A DNA stretch of 64,000 nucleotides from Massilia sp. WG5 (GTDB taxonomy: Bacteria > Pseudomonadota > Gammaproteobacteria > Burkholderiales > Burkholderiaceae_D), in contig NZ_CP012640.2 of NCBI RefSeq assembly GCF_001412595.2, positions 5,394,001 to 5,458,000 on the forward strand, in the 5' to 3' direction. A program made the position numbers and the translations under genes. Positions within the stretch are counted from its first letter, which is position 1; each line of letters begins with the position of its first letter. Of the stretch, positions 29,085 to 37,995 are shown piece by piece. A model generated the notes under the pieces. The model was not told the origin of the DNA. It worked only from the letters and a program-made list of their open reading frames with translations, and did no database searches.

Positions 29085-31433
29085 ATGAGACCGAAAGCAT
29101 TGTTGGTGCTGGCGCTGGCCGCTCAGCCGCTCTTGCCGGCGCTGGCGGACGACCCCGGCTGGCCGCGCGAGCTCACGGCGGAGCGCGCGAAACTGGTGTT
29201 CTACGAACCGCAGGTGGACGCCTGGAAGAACTATCGCGAGCTCGACTTCCGGCTCGCCTTCGAGCTGTCGCCGGCGAACGGCAAGCCGGCGGTCGGCATC
29301 GGCGAAATCCACGCCCGCACCGATGTGGATGTCGACAAGCGGCAGGCGGTGATCCGCGACCTGCGGGTGACGGAGACCAGGTTTCCCTCGGCGCCGCCGG
29401 ATGAGCAGCGGCGCCTGGATGCGCTGTTCCGCAAGTTCGTCACGAACCGCGGCGACATCCCGATCTCGCTCGACCGCCTGGTCGCGCTCGCCGACAAGCC
29501 GCAGGCCGCGCCGCGGGGCGTGGCGGTGCGCAACGACCCGCCCACGATCTTCGTCAGCTACCAGCCCTCGATGCTGTTGCAGACCGACGGCAAGCCGGTC
29601 AGCGCCGCCACCGGCAGGGGCGGGGTGGAATTCATCGTCAACGCCAACTGGCCGGTGCTGCGCGCGCCTGGCGAGAACCGCTACTACCTGTTCAACGACG
29701 CCACGTGGCTGAGCGGCGCGCGGCTGGAGGGACCGTGGACGCCGGCCGGACCGCTGCCCGGCGCGATCAGCCGGGTGCTGGACGATCCGCAATGGGCCGA
29801 CCTGAAGAAGGCCGCGGCGTCGAGCGCAGGCGCCCGCAAGGCGCCGTCGACCCCGGCCGTGTTCTTCAGCAGTACGCCGGCCGAGGTCATCGTCTTCGAC
29901 GGCAAGCCGGTGTACGCGCCGATCCCGGGCACCGAACTGGTCTACGCGAAGAACACCGACGCCGACCTGTTCGTCGACCAGCGCAGCAAGAGCTATTACT
30001 TCCTGGCGGCCGGGCGCTGGTTCCGCGCCGCCAGCCTGGACGGCCCGTGGACCTTCGCCTCCGCCGAGCTGCCGCCGGACTTCGCCCGCATCCCGCCCGA
30101 CAGCCCGGCCTCGCGCGTGCTGGTGTCGGTACCCGGTACCGAGGCCGCCAAGGATGCGGTGCTGCTGGCCCAGGTGCCGACCCGCGTCACGCTCGACCCG
30201 AAGCAGGCTGCCGCGATGGTGGACGTGTCGTATGACGGCCAGCCCGAGTTCAAGCCGATCGAAGGCACCCAGCTTTCCTACGCGGTGAACACGCCGGACC
30301 GGGTGATCAAGGTGGACCGGCAGTACTACCTGTGCGAGAACGGGGTCTGGTTCTATTCCAGCGCGCCGACCGGCCCCTGGACCACGGCGCCCTCGGTGCC
30401 GAGCCAGATCTACACGATTCCGCCCAGCTCCCCGGTCTATAACGTCACCTACGTGACCCAGACCACGGCGCCCAACGGCTACGTCGACGCCAGCTACACG
30501 GCCGGCTATTTCGGCACCTTCGTGATGGGCATGGCGGTCGGCGCCATCATCGCGGACGGCTCCGGCTACTGGTATCCGCCGTACTATCACTACCCGGCGT
30601 ATGGCGGCTACCCGGTGTACCGGCCGTATGCGGCCACCTACGGCGTCGGCTCCTTCTACAACCCCTATACCGGGGCCTACGGGGCCTCGCGCGGCGTCTA
30701 CGGGCCTTACCGCGGCACCACCGGCAGCGCCAGCTACAACCCCTATACCGGCACCTATGCGCGCGCCGGCTCGGCCTACGGCCCCTACGGCAGCCGGGCG
30801 GCGGCCGGCGCCTACAACCCCTATACCAGGGCCTCGGCGCGCGCCGGCGCCGTCGCCGGACCCGGCGGCAGCGCCGCCTTCGCCGGCGGGCGCAACCCCG
30901 CGACCGGCAACGCGGCCGCCACCCGCCAGGCCAGCAGCGTGTACGGCAGCTGGGGCAGTTCGGTAGTGCAGCGCGGCGGCGTCACCACGGCGACGCGGCA
31001 TGCCACCACCGCCAGCGGCTCGGTCGGCGCCGCGCGTTCCTCCACGGGCGCGGGAGTGGTGGCCGGCACCGGCGCGCGCGGCAGCGGCGGCGTGGCCCGG
31101 AGCGCGGGCGGCGACCTGTACGCCGGCCGCGACGGCAACGTCTACCGGCGCAGCGAAGGCAGCTGGCAGCGCTACGACAACGGCGGCTGGAGCAATACCG
31201 CGGCGCAGCCGCGCGAATCGGCGCGCTCGTCGGCCGCTGCGCAAGCGCGTGCGACGGCGCGGCCGGCGGCGCAGACCTCCTCGCTGCCGCAGAACCTGAA
31301 CCGCGACTTCCAGGACCGCCAGCGCGGCGCGATGCAGAGCCAGCGCTTTTCGAACTTCAGCAGCAGCGGGAGCCCTGGCGGGCGCGGCAGCGGGTTCGGC
31401 GGACGGGGCGGCGGCGGCCGGCGCGGTCGCTAG
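29085..31433 (+). CDS. Exported protein with GPW repeats and 26-residue tandem repeats
   Basis: 782 residues with a signal peptide ending near PALA. I do not recognise a named family with certainty. Three modules contain an 'assumed structural' W-x-GPW motif (EGPWTPAG, DGPWTFAS, TGPWTTAP), each preceded by YYLF/YYFLA/YYLCENGVW. A hydrophobic Gly/Ala segment (GYFGTFVMGMAVGAIIADG) follows, then Tyr/Pro-rich sequence and four tandem 26-residue units starting YNPYTG. The tail is rich in Ala/Ser/Arg and ends in [11 protein letters not shown]. It begins 13 bases after the RND channel gene, so it is probably co-transcribed. Its stop overlaps that of the opposing MFS gene by 4 bases. Confidence 0.75.
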   Translation: MRPKALLVLALAAQPLLPALADDPGWPRELTAERAKLVFYEPQVDAWKNYRELDFRLAFELSPANGKPAVGIGEIHARTDVDVDKRQAVIRDLRVTETRFPSAPPDEQRRLDALFRKFVTNRGDIPISLDRLVALADKPQAAPRGVAVRNDPPTIFVSYQPSMLLQTDGKPVSAATGRGGVEFIVNANWPVLRAPGENRYYLFNDATWLSGARLEGPWTPAGPLPGAISRVLDDPQWADLKKAAASSAGARKAPSTPAVFFSSTPAEVIVFDGKPVYAPIPGTELVYAKNTDADLFVDQRSKSYYFLAAGRWFRAASLDGPWTFASAELPPDFARIPPDSPASRVLVSVPGTEAAKDAVLLAQVPTRVTLDPKQAAAMVDVSYDGQPEFKPIEGTQLSYAVNTPDRVIKVDRQYYLCENGVWFYSSAPTGPWTTAPSVPSQIYTIPPSSPVYNVTYVTQTTAPNGYVDASYTAGYFGTFVMGMAVGAIIADGSGYWYPPYYHYPAYGGYPVYRPYAATYGVGSFYNPYTGAYGASRGVYGPYRGTTGSASYNPYTGTYARAGSAYGPYGSRAAAGAYNPYTRASARAGAVAGPGGSAAFAGGRNPATGNAAATRQASSVYGSWGSSVVQRGGVTTATRHATTASGSVGAARSSTGAGVVAGTGARGSGGVARSAGGDLYAGRDGNVYRRSEGSWQRYDNGGWSNTAAQPRESARSSAAAQARATARPAAQTSSLPQNLNRDFQDRQRGAMQSQRFSNFSSSGSPGGRGSGFGGRGGGGRRGR
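30657..30968 (+). repeat. Tandem 78-bp coding repeat (26 residues), about four units
   Basis: The 15-base core TACAACCCCTATACC occurs at 30657, 30735 and 30813, exactly 78 bases apart. The encoded units start YNPYTGAYGASRG, YNPYTGTYARAGS and YNPYTRASARAG, and a fourth degenerate unit starts RNPATGNAAATRQ. Conserved YGPY or GP positions recur in the middle of each unit. The constant spacing shows duplication inside the gene, not a CRISPR array. Confidence 0.85.
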
Positions 31434-32812
31434 GCGGCGTTGTCGGTGACGACCGGTTCGACGATGGTGAACAGGATCAGCAGGCAGACGAGCGCGCTGC
31501 AGCCCATGTAGGTGAAGACGGCCGCCCAGCTGTAGGCGTCGAGCAGCATCCCCACGGCCAGCGGCGCGCAGGCGCCGCCAACCTGGCCGACGGCGTTGAT
31601 GATGCCGAACGAAACGGGATAGACGCTCTTGTCGGCCAGCCCCATCGGATAAACGGCATAGCCGCCGAAGCCCATGCTGGCCATCAGCCCTGCCAGGAAC
31701 AGCATGAAGCCCAGGTAGAAGGAGTTATCCGGCGCATAGACCAGCGCCAGCATCGTGAAGATGGTGCCGAAGGCGCTCAGCATCATCAATGGCTTGCGGC
31801 GCTTGCCCAGCATCCGGTCGGACAGCAGGCCCCCCAGCAGGTTGCCGATCACCGCACCCAGGAAGGGCGCCGAGGCGATGAAGCCCATCTTGATGGAGGC
31901 ATAGCCTTTCACCGTGACCAGGTAGGTCGGGATCCACGACATGAAGATGTTCGTAATGCCGATCATGCAGCCGTAGCCGATGGCGGCGCCCACGATGTTC
32001 CAGGAGCTGAAGACTTGGCGCAGCGTGCGCAGTTGCGGCACGTTCCTGGTCCGGATCAGCTTGTCGAGCCACGCAAGCTCGTAGGTGCGCCGCAGCGGCG
32101 ACGCTTCCGCTTCCGCGACCGCCACGCCCGCTTCGCTGCGGATATAGTCGCATTCCGTCTTCGAGCAGTACTTGCTCTCTTCCGGCGTATTGCTGACGGT
32201 GAAAATCCAGAGCACGGACAGCAGCACCCCCGGGATGGCGAACACGTAGAAGATCTCGCGCCAGCCCCACAGCTCGATCACGAGCACGCACAGCGAGGGC
32301 ACGATCAGGGGGCCGAGCTTCGACGCCGTCAGCCACAGGCCGGTTGCCGTGCCCTTTTCCCGCGCCGGAAACCAACGGTTGATAATATTGGTGCAGCCGA
32401 TGCCCAGTGGGCCCTCGGAGATGCCCAGGCCCACGCGGAACAGCTTCAGCAGGAAGACCGAGGAGGTGGTCCCCATCAAGCCCGTGAAAACGGAGGTGAG
32501 GATCATGAACACCGGGAACAGCCTGCCCGTCAGCCTGGCGCTCAGGCGCTTGTACAGCAGGCCGGTCGGAATCTGCACGATGCCATAAGCAAACGAAAAC
32601 AGGCTGATGATCATGCCGGCTTCGGTATTGCTGATGCCGTACTCTTTCTTCATGTAGGGCAGGGCGATGCCCAGGTTGGCGCGGTCGGCGCAGGCAATGG
32701 CCCAGATCACGAAGATCAGTCCCATGACCACCCAGCGGAAACTGCCCGTTTTGGCAGGCACCGCAGCCGCTGCCTTGCCCATATCGTCACGAACGGTTTT
32801 GACCTGATTCAT
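31430..32812 (-). CDS. MFS transporter of the anion:cation symporter (sugar-acid) type
   Basis: 460 residues from the ATG at 32812; the frame stays open upstream but that part is not transporter-like. Twelve hydrophobic segments in two halves of six. The loop after TM2-3 and the motif WAIACADRANLGIALPYMKKEYGIS (given in part) are typical of ACS-family carriers for sugar acids and other organic anions. A central cytoplasmic loop (about 200-250) is charged. It lies 98 bases downstream of the 2-hydroxyacid dehydrogenase on the same strand, which suggests uptake of a keto or hydroxy acid that the enzyme then reduces or oxidises. Confidence 0.88.
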   Translation of the reverse strand: MNQVKTVRDDMGKAAAAVPAKTGSFRWVVMGLIFVIWAIACADRANLGIALPYMKKEYGISNTEAGMIISLFSFAYGIVQIPTGLLYKRLSARLTGRLFPVFMILTSVFTGLMGTTSSVFLLKLFRVGLGISEGPLGIGCTNIINRWFPAREKGTATGLWLTASKLGPLIVPSLCVLVIELWGWREIFYVFAIPGVLLSVLWIFTVSNTPEESKYCSKTECDYIRSEAGVAVAEAEASPLRRTYELAWLDKLIRTRNVPQLRTLRQVFSSWNIVGAAIGYGCMIGITNIFMSWIPTYLVTVKGYASIKMGFIASAPFLGAVIGNLLGGLLSDRMLGKRRKPLMMLSAFGTIFTMLALVYAPDNSFYLGFMLFLAGLMASMGFGGYAVYPMGLADKSVYPVSFGIINAVGQVGGACAPLAVGMLLDAYSWAAVFTYMGCSALVCLLILFTIVEPVVTDNAA

Positions 32813-32910
32813 TGGTGTATTCCTTATTATGTGTTTAGAGCGCAGCCTGTCTCCTGCCGCGCTTGTTGCTGCTTTTTCTGGAACCCGAATCTGCTGCCCG
32901 CAAACCGCGT

Positions 32911-33864
32911 TCAGGTGGTGAGGCTCATTTCCGGACGTTGCCCGGCCAGCGCCTGCGCCAGGCTGGCCAGCACCATCTCGCCCATCGCGGTACGGGTCTC
33001 GATCGTGGCGCTGGCGCGGTGGGCCTGCAGCACCACGTTGTCCATGCCACGCAGCGGTGCCGGCACATGCGGTTCGTCGACGAACACGTCCAGGCCGGCC
33101 CCGGCGATCCGGCCTTCCTGCAAGGCGGCGACCAGGTCCGGCTCGTTGACCAGCCTGCCGCGTGCGATATTCACCAGGAAGCCGTCCTTGCCGAGCGCAT
33201 CGAGCACGCTCGCATCGATGATGCCTTCGGCCTTGTCGGCCGCGGCGGCCAGCACCAGCGCGTCGCTGTCGCGGGCCAGGGCCACCGGGTCGGCAAAGAA
33301 GGGGTAGGGCAGGTCGTCCATCGCCTGCAGGTCGGTGTAGGCGATCGGGCAGCCGAACGCGGCGGCGCGCTGCGCGACGGCGCGGCCGACGCGACCCATG
33401 CCGACGATGCCGACGCGCATGCCGCTGAAACGGCGCGACAGCGGAATCGCGCCCGGATGCGGATTCTTTGCCCACAGGCCCTCGCGCACGATGCGGTCGC
33501 CGGCGGCGATGCCGCGGCAGGTCGAAATCAGGAGACCGATGGCCAGGTCGGCGACATCCTCGGTCAGGGCGCCGAAGGTGGCCGTCACGGCAATGCCGCG
33601 CCGGCGGGCGTAGGCCAGATCGACGGCGTCGGTCCCTACGCCGTTGATCGCCACCACCTGCAGATTGGGCAGCTGCGCCATCAGCTCGTTGCTGATGCCC
33701 GTATGGCCCCCGGAGATGACGCCGCGGATCGAGGCGCCGATCTCGCGGATGAAGGTCTGCTTGTCTTCCTGTTCGAACAGCCGGTGCACCGTGTAGAGCT
33801 GGTTCAGGCGTTCGCTGATCGAAGGAATCAGGATGGGATTCAGTTGCAAAATTCCGGGCTTCAT
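32911..33864 (-). CDS. D-isomer-specific 2-hydroxyacid dehydrogenase (GhrB/2-ketogluconate reductase-like)
   Basis: 317 residues from the ATG at 33864. A NAD(P)-binding Rossmann core is marked by VGIVGMGRVGRAVAQRAAAFG. The catalytic Arg is in NIARGRLVNE, the Glu in GAGLDVFVDEP and the His in LQAHRAS, so the Arg-Glu-His triad is complete. Such enzymes reduce glyoxylate, hydroxypyruvate or 2-keto sugar acids. Together with the MFS gene and the divergent LysR gene it makes a small catabolic module. Substrate remains open. Confidence 0.9.
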   Translation of the reverse strand: MKPGILQLNPILIPSISERLNQLYTVHRLFEQEDKQTFIREIGASIRGVISGGHTGISNELMAQLPNLQVVAINGVGTDAVDLAYARRRGIAVTATFGALTEDVADLAIGLLISTCRGIAAGDRIVREGLWAKNPHPGAIPLSRRFSGMRVGIVGMGRVGRAVAQRAAAFGCPIAYTDLQAMDDLPYPFFADPVALARDSDALVLAAAADKAEGIIDASVLDALGKDGFLVNIARGRLVNEPDLVAALQEGRIAGAGLDVFVDEPHVPAPLRGMDNVVLQAHRASATIETRTAMGEMVLASLAQALAGQRPEMSLTT

Positions 33865-33994
33865 AATGTGTCCTTGGTTACCGCCAGCAAGGGCGTGGGA
33901 ATCGTCGACGCAGGCCAGCGCTGGGCGCTCGAAGAGAGCTCGACTTCGGAACGATGATAGAAGCGTATGGTGATGCCAGTCCAATCCGGATCGG

Positions 33995-34016
33995 CAATTA
34001 TGTGATACCTTAATTG
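33995..34016. promoter_or_regulatory. Likely LysR operator, CAATTA-N10-TAATTG
   Basis: A perfect 6-bp dyad with a 10-base centre lies in the 223-bp region between the dehydrogenase start and the LysR start, 71 bases before the LysR ATG. It matches the general T-N11-A symmetry of LysR-type binding boxes. A further TCCAAT at 33980 and ATTGGA at 34013 form a wider dyad around it. It would serve both divergent promoters. Confidence 0.5.
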
Positions 34017-34087
34017 GATTACAACCGAGGTGGCCGGGAAGCTGCGACGGCGAAACCGGATAGCCGTAAGCTCAGGTCGATCACTAA

Positions 34088-34981
34088 ATGTTCGATTTAA
34101 AACAATTGCGCTGTTTTGTCACGGTCGCAACCGAACTGAACTTTCGGCGCGCGGCCGAACGCCTGCACATGACGCAGCCGCCGCTGACGCGGCAAATCCA
34201 GCTGCTCGAGCACGAACTCGGTGTGCAATTGCTTGAGCGCACGAAGCATTCGGTGAGCCCGACCGCCGCCGGCAAGGTCTTCCTGGTCGACGCCACCCGC
34301 CTGCTGAACCTGGCCGAGCAGGCCGCCACCACGGTGCGGCGGGTCAGCAAGGGAGAGACCGGCCGCGTACGCGTCGGCTTCACCGGCGCCGCCGGCTATG
34401 AGATCGTGCCGCGCCTGCTGGCGGCGGCGAAGCGGGCCCTGCCGGATATCGACGTCGTCGTGCACGAGCTCGTATCGGCGGCACAGGTCGATGCCTTCGC
34501 GGCCGATACGATCGACCTCGGCATCATGCGTCCGCTGAGCGCAAGACAGAAGCTGGATTCTTTCCTGATCGACGTCGAGCCGCTGGTCGTCGTGCTGCCG
34601 GCAGCGCATGCACTGGCCGGCCACGACAGCATCGACCTCGCCGCCCTCGATCGCCAGCCATTCATCATGCACTCGCCCCATGACGGCAAATATTTCCATG
34701 AACGGACGATGAGTTTGTTCTGGTCCGCGAAAGTGATGCCCGAGTTTGTCCAGTACATCGACCAGACGCCAACCATCATTTCCATGGTCCGGGCCGGCCT
34801 GGGCGCGGCCATCGTCCCGGCATCCGCGCAGCGCTTCAAGTTCGACAATGTGGTATTCCGGCCGATCCGGCGCCACGAGGTGGTCGCCGAAATGATCATG
34901 GCGTGGCGTCCGGACCAATGCATCCCCGCGGTATCCGCGCTCAGGACGATGGCTCAGGCGCATTTCTCGATCCCGCAGTAA
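34088..34981 (+). CDS. LysR-family transcriptional regulator
   Basis: 297 residues. The N-terminal winged helix is classic: DLKQLRCFVTVATELNFRRAAERLHMTQPPL (given in part), TRQIQLLEHELGVQLLER. The effector domain starts near 92 (GRVRVGFTGAAGYEIVPRLL). It is divergent from the 2-hydroxyacid dehydrogenase/MFS genes, so it probably controls them in response to a sugar acid or related molecule. No strong Shine-Dalgarno sequence is seen before the ATG, and the intergenic dyad at 33995-34016 is a likely binding site. Confidence 0.92.
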   Translation: MFDLKQLRCFVTVATELNFRRAAERLHMTQPPLTRQIQLLEHELGVQLLERTKHSVSPTAAGKVFLVDATRLLNLAEQAATTVRRVSKGETGRVRVGFTGAAGYEIVPRLLAAAKRALPDIDVVVHELVSAAQVDAFAADTIDLGIMRPLSARQKLDSFLIDVEPLVVVLPAAHALAGHDSIDLAALDRQPFIMHSPHDGKYFHERTMSLFWSAKVMPEFVQYIDQTPTIISMVRAGLGAAIVPASAQRFKFDNVVFRPIRRHEVVAEMIMAWRPDQCIPAVSALRTMAQAHFSIPQ

Positions 34982-35009
34982 GCCCTCGGGCTCGCTCGAT
35001 CATCGGTCC

Positions 35010-35477
35010 TCAGTTCATCGTGTAGCCCCGGCCGCTCATGCAGGCGGACCAGGCGCGGTAATAGCTGTCGATCTGCTGGGCCTGTCCCTGCTGCGCGGAC
35101 TCGTTGCGGGCGGCCTGGTTCTGGCGCGCACGGTGGCCGCCGGCCATGGTGCCCGCCACCGCACCGACGCCCGCGCCCTTGCCGGTATCGCCGGCGATCG
35201 CGCCGATCGCGGCCCCGCCCAGCGCACCGCGCGCCGCGCCGCGCATGCGCTCGCCGCCGCCCACCGCCGGTCCGGTTTCCTGCGGCGGCGTGGATGCCGC
35301 GGCCGCCGGGTCGACCCCCGTCTTGTTCCTGGCCCAGACATGGCATTCGCCGTCGTCCTTGTCCTGCTTCGCCTGGCTCTGACCCTTGGCCGGGTAGGCG
35401 ATCGGACGCTGCTGGGCCGCGCCCACGGAGAGTGCCGCCAGCATCGCGCCGAGGGCGATGGTTTTCATGGTACGCAT
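35010..35477 (-). CDS. Exported glycine-zipper protein
   Basis: 155 residues. The ATG at 35477 has AGGGAGGT five bases upstream and is chosen over the one at 35468. Signal peptide (TIALGAMLAALSVGAAQ) is followed by a Cys-containing segment and a glycine-zipper run (GGAAIGAIAGDTGKGAGVG, AVAGTMAGG). It ends in a YYRAWSACMSGRGYTMN motif, seen at the end of many small envelope proteins annotated YMGG-like or glycine zipper. Likely periplasmic or outer-membrane associated. Function not known. Confidence 0.8.
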   Translation of the reverse strand: MRTMKTIALGAMLAALSVGAAQQRPIAYPAKGQSQAKQDKDDGECHVWARNKTGVDPAAAASTPPQETGPAVGGGERMRGAARGALGGAAIGAIAGDTGKGAGVGAVAGTMAGGHRARQNQAARNESAQQGQAQQIDSYYRAWSACMSGRGYTMN

Positions 35478-35682
35478 TGCCGACCTCCCTGATCGTGGGG
35501 CGTGCGCCGACGGACGGCGCCTCACCAATACTCTGGGACGGTACGGGCGCGCCGGCTATTGTCCTTTGGTCCCACGAATTTGCAAGTTGCGGGGCCGATT
35601 GATATGGCTCAGCCGGACCGGAAGCTGAATCGTGCGAGCGGCGAGCGGCCATTACATTAGCGCTGTCGATCAAGCTCACCCG

Positions 35683-37897
35683 ATGAAACCGATGTCACCA
35701 CTCCGAGGTCCGCTGGCGCTCTTGTTTGCGCTCTTGCTCGCCGCCGCATCTGCCGCAGCGCCTGCGCAGCCCGCTTCGCCCGCGCCGGCAAGCCGTCCCC
35801 GCATCGGCCTGGTGCTGGGCGGCGGCGGCGCGCGCGGCACCGCCCACATCGGCGTGCTCGAGGTGCTGGAACGCCTGCGCGTGCCGGTCGATTGCGTGGC
35901 CGGCACCAGCATGGGGGCGCTGATTGCCGGGGCCTGGGCCAGCGGCGTCGGCCCCGCCGCCATGCGCCAGCGCCTGGCCGGGGTCGACTGGCGCGACCTG
36001 TTCGACGACAATCCCTCGCACGCGGAAACGAATTACCGCGAGCGCCTGCTGTCGCAAAGCTATTACCCGGGCCTGGAATTCGGCGTCACCAACGACGGCA
36101 TCCGCGCGGCCCACGGCGTGGTCGGCGGACAGAAGATCAAGCTGTTCTTCAACACCCTGGTCGGCGCCGACCGCGGCGCGCGCGCGATCGAAGACCTGCC
36201 GCTGCCGCTGGCCATCGTGGCGACCGACATCGGCACCGGCGAGAAGCTCGTGTTCCGCCGCGGCGAACTGTCGGCCGCGATGCGGGCCAGCATGTCGGTG
36301 CCGGCGCTGCTGGCGCCGGTACCTTACCGGGGCCGCTTCCTGGTCGATGGCGGGCTGGTCGACAACTTGCCGGTCGACGAGGTCATCGCCGCCTGCCATC
36401 CCGATGTCGTGATCGCGGTCGACGTCGGCTCGCCGCTCGCGAAACCGGAAGACGTGACGACCCTGCGCGCGATCACCGGCCAGACCATCGGCGTGCTGAC
36501 CGAGCAGAACGCCGAGCGCTCGCGCGCCATGCTCAAGCCCGGCGACATCTACATCAAGCCCGCGCTGGCGGGCGTCACGGCGGCCGATTTCAACGAATTC
36601 CGCGCCGGCGCCGAAAGCGGGCGCCAGGCCGCCGAGGCGCAGGCGGCGGCGCTGGCGCGCTATTCGCTGCCGCCGGACCGGTACGCGGCCTGGGCGGACA
36701 GGCTGAGGACGCCGTCGTCGCCGAATCCGCGCGTGGACGAGGTGCGGATCAGCGGCCTGAAGCGGGTCAATCCGGCATTCGTCATGCGCCATATCCGCAT
36801 CCGTCCCGGCCAGCGCTTCGATCCGCTCCGGCTCCAGCGCGACCTGGCGCGGATCTACGGCGACGGCGACGTCGAGAACGTCGACTACCGGCTGGAGGAG
36901 GAGGGGGGGGCGCACCATCCTGCGCATCCTCGTCACCGAGAAAAGCTGGGGGCCGGACTACATCCGCTCGGGCGTCTTCATCGAGGCCGACGACAAGGAG
37001 ACCGAGTTCGCCTTCCGCGCCGCCTATCACCGCAAATGGCTGAACTCGCTCGGCGCCGAATGGCTGTCCGGCTTCCAGGTGGGCGAGCGCTCGGACCTGT
37101 ACACCGAGTTCTACCAGCCGCTGGAGGCGCGCCAGCGGTGGTTCGTCGAGCCGGCGCTCGGCATCAGCCGCGAGCGCCTCAACCTCTACCAGAACGACCA
37201 CCGGATCGCCGAGTACCTGGTCCGGCAGAAGCGGGCCTTCGTCAATCTCGGCGCGAATGTCGGCGTGCTCGGCGCGCTGCGCCTCGGCTGGCTGGTCCGC
37301 AAGCTCGATACCTCGGTCGAAACGGGCGCGCCCACGCTGCCGACCGGCGAGGCCACGCTGAAGGGCTGGCAGGCACTGCTCGAGTTCGACCAGTTCGACC
37401 AGCCCTTCTTTCCCACCACCGGCTGGTACGGCAACATCGCCTGGTTCGATCCCAAGGACAGGGATTACACCCGGCTGAGCGCCGACCTGCGCGCCGCCAG
37501 GTCGTGGGGACCCTATGTGATCAACGGACGCTTTAGCTACCTGGGCTCGCCGAAAGGGCGGCTGCCGCTCGGCGACGCCGGCGCCCTCGGCGGTTTCCTG
37601 CGCCTGTCCGGTTTTACGCGCGACCAGATCCTGGCCGGCGACATCCGCTTCGCCAGCGTCCGCGGCGAGCGGGTGATCGGACGCATGCCGCTGGGCCTGC
37701 GCGGCGACCTGCGGCTCGGCGCGTCGCTGGAGACGGGCAGGGTGCGCGACCGCTTCACCGAGACCGGCCTGGAGGGCTGGCAACAGGCCGGCGCCGTCTA
37801 CCTCGGCGGCGAAACCCCGCTCGGCCCGCTCTACCTGGGCGCCGGCTATGCAAAGGGCGGGCATCGCAGTCTCTACCTGTTCCTGGGCCTTCCGTAA
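35683..37897 (+). pseudogene. PlpD-like patatin phospholipase with POTRA and beta-barrel, frameshifted in a G8 tract
   Basis: The first part (about 408 codons, to base 36902) encodes a signal peptide, a patatin domain with GGGGARG oxyanion loop, Ser76 in GTSMG and Asp222 in the DGGLVDN motif, and a POTRA-like segment (VDEVRISGLKRVNPAFVMRHIRIR, given in part). At 36903-36910 eight G follow each other, and the frame changes: the second part, in the +2 frame, reads RTILRILVTEKSWGPDYIRSG and then a 16-strand-type Omp85 barrel ending in FLGLP at 37897. Seven G would join both parts into one protein of about 737 residues, as in type Vd autotransporters. It may be a sequencing error, a true mutation or a phase-variable site. 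Confidence 0.85.
36903..36910 (+). repeat. Eight-base G homopolymer at the frameshift
   Basis: A run of eight G sits between the patatin/POTRA half and the barrel half of the PlpD-like gene. Loss of one G restores the single long reading frame. Such tracts slip both in replication and in sequencing. Confidence 0.9.
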
Positions 37898-37995
37898 TCA
37901 AGCTTGCCCTTGGTCTTAGGTCCAATTTGCATCGGTGCTGGCCCCCACGACAATGTTCCGCGTGTGCCAAGACGCCGGTGGACGAGGGGAGGCCC

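Noticed and set aside
30657..30830. Regular repeat considered as a CRISPR array
   Set aside because: Only three exact 15-base cores 78 bases apart, all in frame inside an exported protein; they are coding repeats.
31430..33475. Apparent fusion of the MFS transporter with an upstream segment
   Set aside because: The frame stays open into the dehydrogenase gene, but the added sequence is out-of-frame dehydrogenase DNA; the transporter starts at 32812.
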